Shown here: positions 25,758 through 32,714 of the stretch, piece by piece
How the letters are laid out: each line of letters opens with the position of its first letter
Position numbering within the stretch: position 1 is the first letter of the stretch
Assembly: GCA_946404545.1 (NCBI GenBank)
Contig: CAMJDZ010000004.1
Location: 1-64,000 of the forward strand
Length of the DNA: 64,000 nucleotides
From: an uncultured Candidatus Saccharibacteria bacterium
Lineage (GTDB): Bacteria > Patescibacteriota > Saccharimonadia > Saccharimonadales > Saccharimonadaceae
Reading direction: 5' to 3'
Notes under the pieces: generated by a model
What the model was told of the DNA's origin: nothing
Seen by the model: the letters and a program-made list of their open reading frames with translations, nothing else
The model's database searches: none
Translations under genes and position numbers: made by a program

Positions 25758-26983
25758 AACTTCTCCTAAACACGCATTTCCACCTCGCCGTGGATAGCCT
25801 CCGCCAAAACCGCGGTCGCACTTTCTTGTCCGCGCTCGGCATTGCCATTGGTGTCGCCAGCATCGTCCTCATCATGTCTTTGACCGGCGGCATTAATCGC
25901 CTCGTCAGCACGAGCAGCGACAAAAACAACGCCAACCTCATCTTGGTCCGCCCAAGTAACGGCAAAGAAGTTTCTGACAGCATCATCGACGAGTTGACTC
26001 ATACTAGCCAGTATTCCAAGTCCAACCTCACCCTCGAAGACGTCGAAACCATCAAAAAGGTCGAAGACGTTGAAAGCGTCGCGCCTATCGCTATCAGCAA
26101 TTCCGCTATCACGGTCGGCGAGAAAGTTTACCAGTCGAACACTATCGTTGCGACTAGCAACGACCTCCAAAACATCCTCGACTTGAAGCTCAAGAATGGC
26201 CAGTTCCTCGACTACAGCCTCCGCGAAAACGTCGCGGTCGTCGGCTACGATTTTGCTATGTCGCTCTTTGGCACCACCGAAGCTATCACCAAGACCTTTA
26301 GCTACAACGGCCAAAAGTTCATGATTGTCGGCGTGCTCGAAGATCTCAACGATCCAATCAATTACAACAACGTCGATTTCGACAATGCTATCTTGATCAA
26401 CATCAAGTACGCCAGCACCTTCGAATCTTCAATTCAGATTCAGCAAATCGACGTCCGCACCAAGACTACCGACGCCGTCGACAATACCAAAGATATCATC
26501 CGCGAACGCCTCGCCGAAGCAAAGAATGGCGACAATAATTTCACTCTTATCTCCGGCAACGAAGATCTTCACCCGGCCGGCTCGATGGTTTCGATCATCT
26601 CCAGCATGCTCACGCTCGTCGCTAGCATCTCGCTCGTCGTTGGCGGCGTCGGCATCATGAACATTATGCTTGTCTCCGTCTCTGAGCGCACCCGCGAAAT
26701 CGGCATCCGCAAAGCCGTCGGCGCCAGCTCCAGCCACATCATGCTCCAGTTCCTCTTCGAATCCCTCATCTTGAGCGTCATCGGCGGCCTCATGGGCTTC
26801 ATCCTAGGCTACATCTTCGCCTTCTTCATTTCCCTTGTCACCCCATTCGCCCCACATATTTCCTGGCAAATCCTTGGCATTACCGGCGGCACGAGCCTCC
26901 TCGTCGGCGTCGTCTTTGGCGTCTACCCAGCAATCAAGGCTGCACGCAAAGATCCAATCGCCAGCTTGAAATTCTATCGCTAA
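25754..26983 (+). CDS. ABC transporter permease (MacB/FtsX family)
   Basis: This 409-residue membrane subunit pairs with the preceding ATPase. The layout is the MacB type: an N-terminal transmembrane helix (ALGIAIGVASIVLIMSLTGG), a periplasm-like MacB_PCD domain of about 230 residues, then three C-terminal helices. The family motif SERTREIGIRKAVGA lies before the last helices. The protein ends with AARKDPIASLKFYR, similar to the canonical ARxxPxxALRxE end. These transporters work by mechanotransmission and extract or expel substrates at the outer face of the membrane. Its ATG overlaps the ATPase stop, and a terminator follows. Confidence 0.93.
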   Translation: MKLLLNTHFHLAVDSLRQNRGRTFLSALGIAIGVASIVLIMSLTGGINRLVSTSSDKNNANLILVRPSNGKEVSDSIIDELTHTSQYSKSNLTLEDVETIKKVEDVESVAPIAISNSAITVGEKVYQSNTIVATSNDLQNILDLKLKNGQFLDYSLRENVAVVGYDFAMSLFGTTEAITKTFSYNGQKFMIVGVLEDLNDPINYNNVDFDNAILINIKYASTFESSIQIQQIDVRTKTTDAVDNTKDIIRERLAEAKNGDNNFTLISGNEDLHPAGSMVSIISSMLTLVASISLVVGGVGIMNIMLVSVSERTREIGIRKAVGASSSHIMLQFLFESLILSVIGGLMGFILGYIFAFFISLVTPFAPHISWQILGITGGTSLLVGVVFGVYPAIKAARKDPIASLKFYR

Positions 26984-26989
26984 ACAAAA

Positions 26990-27019
26990 AAGGAGACCCC
27001 GAGGGGGTCTCCTTTTTAG
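26990..27019. terminator. Terminator after the ABC exporter
   Basis: AAGGAGACCCC pairs with GGGGTCTCCTT, followed by TTTTT. It lies between convergent genes and could serve both. Confidence 0.85.
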
Positions 27020-27030
27020 GGAGAATTGAA

Positions 27031-27645
27031 TCAGGACTTCTTCTTAGCAGAAGCTTTCTTTGAAGTGGACTCCTTCTTTGAAGTAGCCTTTTTCTTCTTC
27101 GGCCTGTCACACGTTTCGCAACAATGCGAACATTCCTCAACTCTGACGGCTACTACCGAAGAGCAAAGGTCGTTAGTTTCCGGAACCGCCTGCTTGTCGC
27201 AACACTGGTTTTCGCTAAGAGACGCCTCTAACATGCTAAAGATTGTTTCGATCTCCGAACCAAACTCGACATCTTTTCCTATCAAAGGAAAGCTGCTTCC
27301 CATGAGACAGCCAACCTCTTCGATAGAATAAGAGCCTGAGCCCAAACGATTAAGTGCAATCGCTGTGCCTCTAATCGTATGCGAACGATAAGACATGAGG
27401 CCAAAATACTCCTCTATAGCCAAAGCCTGTGAATCCGAAAGGCGTGACTCGATCGCATGATCGATTACATAATCGAAATCCTGCCCTTCTGTGTAACTCA
27501 AACTGGCAATTTCGCGCAGCTCATCATAATGCAGAGCAAACACTGACTTATCCATCGTTGACCTCAAATATGCGAGGACAAAACCCAGATAACCTGACTC
27601 CTTAATCTCTTCCCAAAAAGGACTATCATTTCTTTCTTTGTTCAT
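27031..27645 (-). CDS. Orphan protein with sigma-region-4-like segment, Cys cluster and Lys-rich tail
   Basis: This 204-residue protein starts at the ATG at 27645 (CGGAGG upstream; the longer reading lacks a ribosome site). A middle segment, LSDSQALAIEEYFGL followed 20-25 residues later by YSIEEVGCLMG, has the rhythm of sigma-factor region 4, suggesting a helix-turn-helix. The C-terminus carries a Cys cluster (CSHCCETC) that could bind a metal, then a Lys/Ser/Thr tail like that of the neighbouring ABC ATPase. A consensus TTGACA-17-TATAAT lies at 27726-27698. It may be a regulator, but I see no close family and hold this loosely. Confidence 0.6.
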   Translation of the reverse strand: MNKERNDSPFWEEIKESGYLGFVLAYLRSTMDKSVFALHYDELREIASLSYTEGQDFDYVIDHAIESRLSDSQALAIEEYFGLMSYRSHTIRGTAIALNRLGSGSYSIEEVGCLMGSSFPLIGKDVEFGSEIETIFSMLEASLSENQCCDKQAVPETNDLCSSVVAVRVEECSHCCETCDRPKKKKATSKKESTSKKASAKKKS

Positions 27646-27769
27646 AAATGAACCTCCGAGTGTATATTTAACTGCCATGATTAGCAATTATCTTACTATT
27701 ATAGCACAAGCTCTTTAATTTGTCAATATATAGTAGCGCTATTTACAGAGATGAAGTATAATTACACCT

Positions 27770-28810
27770 ATGAAAATTCTTGGTATCGAATCGTCGTGCG
27801 ACGAAACCGCCGCAGCCGTAATTGAGGACGGACAGAAAGTCTTGTCCAATGTTGTCGTGTCCCAGATCGACATTCATGCCGAGTACGGTGGCGTGATTCC
27901 AGAAATTGCCGCCCGCAGCCACATCGAAGCCGTCAATCCGGTCATCGAAAAAGCCCTCAAAGACGCTGGCGAAACACTCGATTCCATCGATGCCATCGCC
28001 GTCACCCACACCCCAGGTCTCGTTGGCAGCCTCATGGTCGGCACCCTTGCCGCCCGTACCCTCGCCATCACCCACAACAAGCCTTTTTACCCTACCCACC
28101 ACTTGAAATCTCACATCTATGCCAACTGGCTCAGCGGTTACAATCCCGAATTCCCTCTTCTCGCCGCCGTCGTTAGCGGTGGCCACACCCAGATTATCTA
28201 CATGAAAAGCCACGATCATTTCGATATTATCGGCAGCACTCGCGATGACGCCATCGGCGAATGTTTTGATAAGGTCGCCAAAATCCTCGGCCTTCCTTAC
28301 CCTGGCGGCCCAAATATCGCAAAACTTGCCGAAAATGGCGACCCAAACCGTTACAAACTGCCTATCCCGCAGGTCGACGGCCTAGATTTCTCGTTTAGCG
28401 GCCTTAAAACGGCCGTCCTGCGCGCTGTTCAACACGAAGTGGGAAAAGACATTAAAACGCCAAGCTCCGAGCTTAAAACGCTTCTCACGAGCCAGCAGAA
28501 GGCCGATTTTGCAGCCAGCTTCCAGAAAACCGCCGTCCAGTTCTTGATTAAAAAGCTCCAAAAAGCCCTCGACGAGCACCCAGAAGTAAAATCCATTCTT
28601 CTCGCCGGTGGCGTTTCCGCCAACCAGCTTCTCCGCGAAGAGCTCCACAAAGCCTTCGACAACCAGTGCCAGGTATTCGTCCCAGAATTCAAATACAGCA
28701 CCGACAACGGCGCCATGGTCGCATCCGCCGCTTACTACTCAATTCAGGCCGGCGAAAAACCGAGCGATCCATACGCGCTCGATATTTCCCCTCGCTCAAT
28801 TATTTGCTAA
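27770..28810 (+). CDS. tsaD: tRNA N6-adenosine threonylcarbamoyltransferase
   Basis: This universal enzyme transfers the threonylcarbamoyl group to A37 of ANN-decoding tRNAs, working with TsaB/TsaE. The 346-residue product opens with LGIESSCDET and contains the metal-binding RSHIEAVNP and HHLKSHIYANW regions, VSGGHTQI, YPGGPNIAKLA and late GGVSANQLLRE, all family hallmarks. TATAAT ends 7 nt before the ATG and there is no Shine-Dalgarno, so the mRNA is likely leaderless. Its 3' end overlaps the convergent FemAB-like gene by 11 bases, with no terminator between them. Confidence 0.96.
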   Translation: MKILGIESSCDETAAAVIEDGQKVLSNVVVSQIDIHAEYGGVIPEIAARSHIEAVNPVIEKALKDAGETLDSIDAIAVTHTPGLVGSLMVGTLAARTLAITHNKPFYPTHHLKSHIYANWLSGYNPEFPLLAAVVSGGHTQIIYMKSHDHFDIIGSTRDDAIGECFDKVAKILGLPYPGGPNIAKLAENGDPNRYKLPIPQVDGLDFSFSGLKTAVLRAVQHEVGKDIKTPSSELKTLLTSQQKADFAASFQKTAVQFLIKKLQKALDEHPEVKSILLAGGVSANQLLREELHKAFDNQCQVFVPEFKYSTDNGAMVASAAYYSIQAGEKPSDPYALDISPRSIIC

Positions 28811-29930
28811 TTTCAACTTTGCGCACAACTTTCGTCTGACGCTTGCGGATCTTTTTCGCGCCATCACGTACAAAATTGCGCACACTGCGGAGCGCATTTA
28901 GCCCCGCTTTTTTCGTCTGATTCAAACGGTATTTTCCTGGCTGCAAAATCAAGCGGAAACCGCCAACATATTCCTCGATGTCCACGCCAAAGCCGCTCTT
29001 AAATTCAAGCAGCTTGTTATTCTCCGTAAAGTCGCCGTCGATACCGTAAAAGTTCGCGCGTTTCACGCCACGCTCCAAACAATCCTCGAGCAACCAATCC
29101 TGCAAATAAGTCATGCCATTTAGCTTCTTGTAGCGCTGCGTCGTGCCAGAAATAAAGCTCACGACTTCGTTCGGATGATAAATCAAAATACGACCGGCCA
29201 CCACCGCTTTATCTTCTTTGCGGCGCGCCACGATAAAGCGCGTATTGTCGCCCCATGCGTCCCACATCCACTCGTAATAAGAGAGGTAGCGGCTCACCAC
29301 GCCATTCTTGTGATTACTCTGATCTACCGACTCGGCCAGCATCGGAATTTCCGACTTATCAGTCAATTCATAAACTTCGAGTTCTGGGCTAATCTTGCGT
29401 AATTTATTACGCACGTTCTTTTTGTAGCTCGCGCGGACTTCATCAATCGTCTTAAATCCACGCAAATTTTTCACTGCCATCCAACGGTTTGCCTTATTCT
29501 CGAGCTCGACCGTTCGGCCATAATAACTAAAGCCAGCATCCGCAAAAATCTTTTCCAGCTTTGCGCCATCGAGACTCTTCACGACCTCGCCCTTGCAATC
29601 GCGAATCGCAAGCAAGGCTGGCGGAAATACTTCTAGTGATATAAAACCGTGGTTCTTTGCAAAATCAACGACACCCTTGATCCAAAACTTCACCAACTTC
29701 GTGTCGGAATAATCCATAATTGGCCCGAGCTGCACGAGTGCCTCTTTGCCACGCTCCATCAGCAAACAGCCAGCGACTACCTTTTTCTCATCTTTCACGC
29801 CCAACAAAAAGACATTCCAGCCCATTTTGCGGCGGAGTTCTGCCCTTTCGGCCGATTGGAAAAAGTTGCCACAAGCCTGCTTGCGCTCAAATTTCCTGAA
29901 TTCGTCGTCTGTTAATTCCACAAAATTCAT
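28800..29930 (-). CDS. FemAB/FemX-like aminoacyltransferase
   Basis: This GNAT-fold transferase of the FemABX group uses aminoacyl-tRNA to add residues to the peptide stem of peptidoglycan precursors, building the interpeptide bridge. The 376-residue protein shows paired GNAT domains: the N-terminal FFQSAERAELRRKMGW region, SYKKNVRNKLRK in the second half, and the DWLLEDCLERGVKRANFYGIDG motif near the end. A basic C-terminal tail follows. The start at 29930 is preferred because TATAAT ends 6 nt upstream. The divergent aminotransferase gene has the same arrangement, so both look leaderless. A second FemAB-like protein is encoded nearby (31173-32111). Confidence 0.87.
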   Translation of the reverse strand: MNFVELTDDEFRKFERKQACGNFFQSAERAELRRKMGWNVFLLGVKDEKKVVAGCLLMERGKEALVQLGPIMDYSDTKLVKFWIKGVVDFAKNHGFISLEVFPPALLAIRDCKGEVVKSLDGAKLEKIFADAGFSYYGRTVELENKANRWMAVKNLRGFKTIDEVRASYKKNVRNKLRKISPELEVYELTDKSEIPMLAESVDQSNHKNGVVSRYLSYYEWMWDAWGDNTRFIVARRKEDKAVVAGRILIYHPNEVVSFISGTTQRYKKLNGMTYLQDWLLEDCLERGVKRANFYGIDGDFTENNKLLEFKSGFGVDIEEYVGGFRLILQPGKYRLNQTKKAGLNALRSVRNFVRDGAKKIRKRQTKVVRKVEISK

Positions 29931-29973
29931 AGGTCTATTATACCCCAACGAGCACATGCGGTATAATCTACTT

Positions 29974-31152
29974 ATGAATTATGAGGAGTCGTGTGAAGCG
30001 ATTCGCAAGAAGCTTGCGACGCTTTCTGATACTAACGCTGAAGATTGGCATCTCTGTCTCAAGGCCCGTTTTGGCATGGCCTTGGTTTTCGAAGCTATCC
30101 GCGACGTCCTCGGCGACGGCGAAGTTATCACCACGCCGTACACTTGTATTACCTCAATCAACCCTATTCTCGTCGCAGGTCTCACCCCTGTTTATCATGA
30201 TATCGACAAGACAATTCTTAGTACCGGCAAACCGGACGACAAGCTCTGCAAAGGTAAGGCGAAAGCCATTGTTATGCAACACACGCTCGGCATTATTGGC
30301 GATAAAACCAGTCTTCGCAAATACGCCGACAAGCACAAATTAATCCTCGTCGAAGATTCCGCTCACTGTGTTACCCGTTTTGCACGCGATAAGGACAATA
30401 AAATCCTCGCCGACATTTCCGTCCACTCGTTTGGCGTCGAAAAAGTCCTCACCGGATCGAAGTTCGGTGGTGCCATTTATATCAATCCTGAACTCAAAAA
30501 GAAGAATCCCGACCTCTATATCCGTATTGTCGAAAAGTTTGACCGCCTCAAGCAGCCAGACCATTTCATGGCCTTCCGCGTCCGTACCTACCGTCTCAAT
30601 AATGCCATTATTCAACGACTCCATGGTCGTCTTCGCCGCGGCTTCCGCAACTTCGAAATCAAGGCCGGTTTACTCGAACCACCAATCTATCCATTCGAAC
30701 AAGACGGCCAACAGGACGAGCCACAAGCAACGAATAAATATATCAACGAGCGCATACTCCAGCAGCTTGGCAATCTCAAGCCAAACTATATCCGCCGCAG
30801 CGCCAATGTTGATCTATATCGCAATAAACTTCAATCCAAACACTTCACGAAAGTTACCAAGATTCACGAGCCGCTCCTCGCTTACCCTATCCTCTTTAAT
30901 GATGCAAATAAAGCCAACGAGGCCTACGATATGCTCTCTTCACAGGGATATTTCATCCGCCGCTGGTACACGCCACTTCTCTATCCCGGTCCAAACTCGC
31001 TTAAAATCTATCGTTATGACCCAAAAAAAGTCCCAGTTGCCGAGGACATTAGCACACGCGTACTTTGTCTCCCTACCGATTTGCCAGTAATTGAAACGAC
31101 GAAAATCATCCGCGCCCTCACCGATCCAGTTTCCAAAGAAAAGAAAAAGTAA
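29974..31152 (+). CDS. DegT/DnrJ/EryC1/StrS-type PLP aminotransferase
   Basis: This PLP-dependent enzyme of the sugar aminotransferase family has 392 residues from the ATG at 29974. TATAAT at 29962-29967 lies 6 nt before it; longer readings run through the FemX gene. PLP-site features are VEDSAHC (the Asp that contacts the pyridine N) and HSFGVEKVLTGSKFGG with the Schiff-base lysine. The ITTPYTCITSINPIL segment also fits the fold. Relatives aminate keto sugars for cell-surface glycans. It lies between two FemAB-like peptidoglycan enzymes and is followed after 20 nt by one of them, so an envelope role is likely, possibly a modified amino sugar. The exact substrate is not determined. Confidence 0.85.
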   Translation: MNYEESCEAIRKKLATLSDTNAEDWHLCLKARFGMALVFEAIRDVLGDGEVITTPYTCITSINPILVAGLTPVYHDIDKTILSTGKPDDKLCKGKAKAIVMQHTLGIIGDKTSLRKYADKHKLILVEDSAHCVTRFARDKDNKILADISVHSFGVEKVLTGSKFGGAIYINPELKKKNPDLYIRIVEKFDRLKQPDHFMAFRVRTYRLNNAIIQRLHGRLRRGFRNFEIKAGLLEPPIYPFEQDGQQDEPQATNKYINERILQQLGNLKPNYIRRSANVDLYRNKLQSKHFTKVTKIHEPLLAYPILFNDANKANEAYDMLSSQGYFIRRWYTPLLYPGPNSLKIYRYDPKKVPVAEDISTRVLCLPTDLPVIETTKIIRALTDPVSKEKKK

Positions 31153-31172
31153 TATATCACCACGCGCATAAA

Positions 31173-32111
31173 ATGAAGCCACATTTTTTACAGTCTAGAG
31201 AATGGGAAGCATTTCAAAAAGCCGAAGGCTTCGAAATTTTTCGCGAGAAAGGCGAAAATTACGAATTTATGGCCATTTTGAAGCCAACCAGCCTCGGAAA
31301 CTACCTTTTTCTCCCTTATGGACCGACTTTAAAGGACAAAAAAGCCCTAAAATCCTCAATTTCCGCAATCAAAAAACTCGCAATCGCCAAAAATTGCATT
31401 TTTGCACGCATTGAACCAACAATCCCCTTCTCCGCGGCCGAAATGAAAAAATTTGGCGCCAAAAAATCGCACCATATCGACCCGGAACACACCTGGATCC
31501 TCGATTTGCCAAAAACCGACGCCGAAATTTACGAAATAATCGGCAAAAATAAAGCTCGCGCCCATAAAAACCGCGCCCAAAAAGGCATATCCGTGCGCAC
31601 CAGTAAAAATCCGGCAGAAATGGAAATTTTCTTCAAATTTTACGAAGAAGTCGCGAAAAAAGACAATTTTCAGACAAACGAGCGCAATTACCTAAAAAAT
31701 CAGCTAAAATACGACTTCGCGACCCTTTATATCGCGGAATTTACAGATGAAAACGACAAAAAAATCCCAATTGCGGCAACCATCATGTATACCGGCAAAG
31801 ACGCCTGCTACTATGCCTACGCCGGCGCCGATTACGAATTTCGCAAAAAAGAAGGCGGCGCCATTTTGCTCACTCAAATGCTCATGGACGCCCGCGCGGC
31901 CGGAAAGAAATTTTTCGATTTTTGGGGCATAACCACCTCAGAAAACCCAAAAGACCCCTGGTACGGCTTCACAAAATTCAAAAAATCCTTCGGCGGCCGC
32001 CAAATCGACTATGCCGGCACCTATGACATCCCAATAAATCGCAAAAAATACGCGCTTTATTCCCTGCTCCGCCCAATCAACAAATTAAAACGCAAAATCA
32101 CAAGAAAATAG
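31173..32111 (+). CDS. FemAB-like peptidoglycan bridge aminoacyltransferase
   Basis: This is a second FemABX-family transferase, 312 residues. It opens with HFLQSREWEAFQKAEG, a common FemAB start, has YLFLPYGP as the first GNAT strand and loop, NKARAHKNRAQKGI as the segment before domain two, and FDFWGITTSENPKDPWYGFTKFK near the end, very like lipid II:glycine glycyltransferases. The gene is richer in A-ending Lys codons (AAA) and T-ending Phe codons than its neighbours, which may reflect a different expression level or origin. It follows the aminotransferase after 20 nt on the same strand and is closed by a terminator. Confidence 0.88.
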   Translation: MKPHFLQSREWEAFQKAEGFEIFREKGENYEFMAILKPTSLGNYLFLPYGPTLKDKKALKSSISAIKKLAIAKNCIFARIEPTIPFSAAEMKKFGAKKSHHIDPEHTWILDLPKTDAEIYEIIGKNKARAHKNRAQKGISVRTSKNPAEMEIFFKFYEEVAKKDNFQTNERNYLKNQLKYDFATLYIAEFTDENDKKIPIAATIMYTGKDACYYAYAGADYEFRKKEGGAILLTQMLMDARAAGKKFFDFWGITTSENPKDPWYGFTKFKKSFGGRQIDYAGTYDIPINRKKYALYSLLRPINKLKRKITRK

Positions 32112-32134
32112 CCCGGAAAACGGGTTATTTTTTC
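32107..32134 (+). terminator. Terminator after FemAB-like gene
   Basis: AATAGCCCG pairs with CGGGTTATT across GAAAA, followed by six T residues. It overlaps the end of the convergent small gene. Confidence 0.85.
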
Positions 32135-32349
32135 GTCTTAGGCAACTCGCGATTAAAATCGTCCAGATCGAAAAGCGAGCGCTTCCCTTCATCAATAATT
32201 TTCTGCGCCTTTTTCAGCAATTTTTCGAGGCCGACCTCAGAATTTGCCGAGCCAATATGCTCCGTCCTCACGACTTCCCCTCCCTGTTTCCAGCAAACCT
32301 GCACGCCAGTCGCGCCGCTTCCAGTCTTGAACTTCCTAATAAAAGCCAT
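32125..32349 (-). CDS. Stand-alone N-terminal fragment of an IS1634-like transposase
   Basis: This 74-residue protein begins MAFIRKFKTGSGATGVQVCW, with EHIGSANSEVGLEKLL further on. These match, from memory, the N-terminal segment of IS1634/IS4-group transposases (IRKVKTxSGATAVQ and EHIGSAH). The catalytic DDE part, which would extend for several hundred residues, is missing; the reading frame ends in FNRELPKTKK. There are no inverted repeats or remaining transposase pieces next to it. It could be a decaying IS remnant, or the N-terminal domain kept as a small DNA-binding protein. The start at 32349 is where the family homology begins. Confidence 0.6.
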   Translation of the reverse strand: MAFIRKFKTGSGATGVQVCWKQGGEVVRTEHIGSANSEVGLEKLLKKAQKIIDEGKRSLFDLDDFNRELPKTKK

Positions 32350-32438
32350 ATTTACACAGATTTTAACATTTAAACACAAGTTTTTGCACCATTTTGCCCT
32401 ATTTTAACCATAAACATCATCATATCCTTAACAACCTC
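32350..32438. other. Intergenic AT-rich region without recognised gene
   Basis: Start of a 365-bp gene-free stretch between the transposase fragment and valS. This part is AT-rich and holds nothing I can identify; the rest contains the small RNA described separately and the valS promoter (TATAAT at 32702-32707). Confidence 0.5.
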
Positions 32439-32467
32439 TTGCATTAGCATCCCGCTTATGCTACAAT
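32439..32467 (+). promoter_or_regulatory. Promoter of a small RNA gene
   Basis: TTGCAT (32439-32444), a 17-nt spacer and TACAAT (32462-32467). Confidence 0.65.
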
Positions 32468-32473
32468 GAAACT

Positions 32474-32597
32474 ATCAAACGAGTTGGATCGTTTGGTAGG
32501 TTAGACACGGAACGTATGGGTATACATTACGCAACATCTTTCTGATTGTGTCAAATTTCACGTGAAACTGAAAGGCCACATTTTGTGGTCATTTTTC
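32474..32597 (+). ncRNA. Candidate small RNA of about 120 nt
   Basis: Downstream of a TTGCAT-17-TACAAT promoter the sequence can fold into three hairpins. The first is CAAACGA/TCGTTTG, the second CGTATG/CATTACG with a bulge. The third is a terminator hairpin GGCCACA/TGTGGTC (32574-32580 with 32584-32590) followed by ATTTTTC. The terminator is flanked by TTTCACGTGAAA and TTTCATGTGAA, which can extend the stem. No reading frame of note runs through it. It ends about 120 nt before valS, which has its own promoter, so it is probably an independent RNA rather than a leader. No known RNA family is recognised. Confidence 0.55.
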
Positions 32598-32714
32598 ATG
32601 TGAAAACTGCACACTAACAGGGGTGGGGCAGGGAATTAGGCAAATAAATACCTATAACAAATACGCCAAAATATAGCCTACCTTTACAGATAAGAATATG
32701 GTATAATATCACCT

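Noticed and set aside
32598-32714. AGGGGTGGGGCAGGG upstream of valS resembling a T-box sequence
   Set aside because: The order of elements is wrong (it follows a terminator and no antiterminator/terminator pair comes after it), and no specifier stem with a Val codon is evident.
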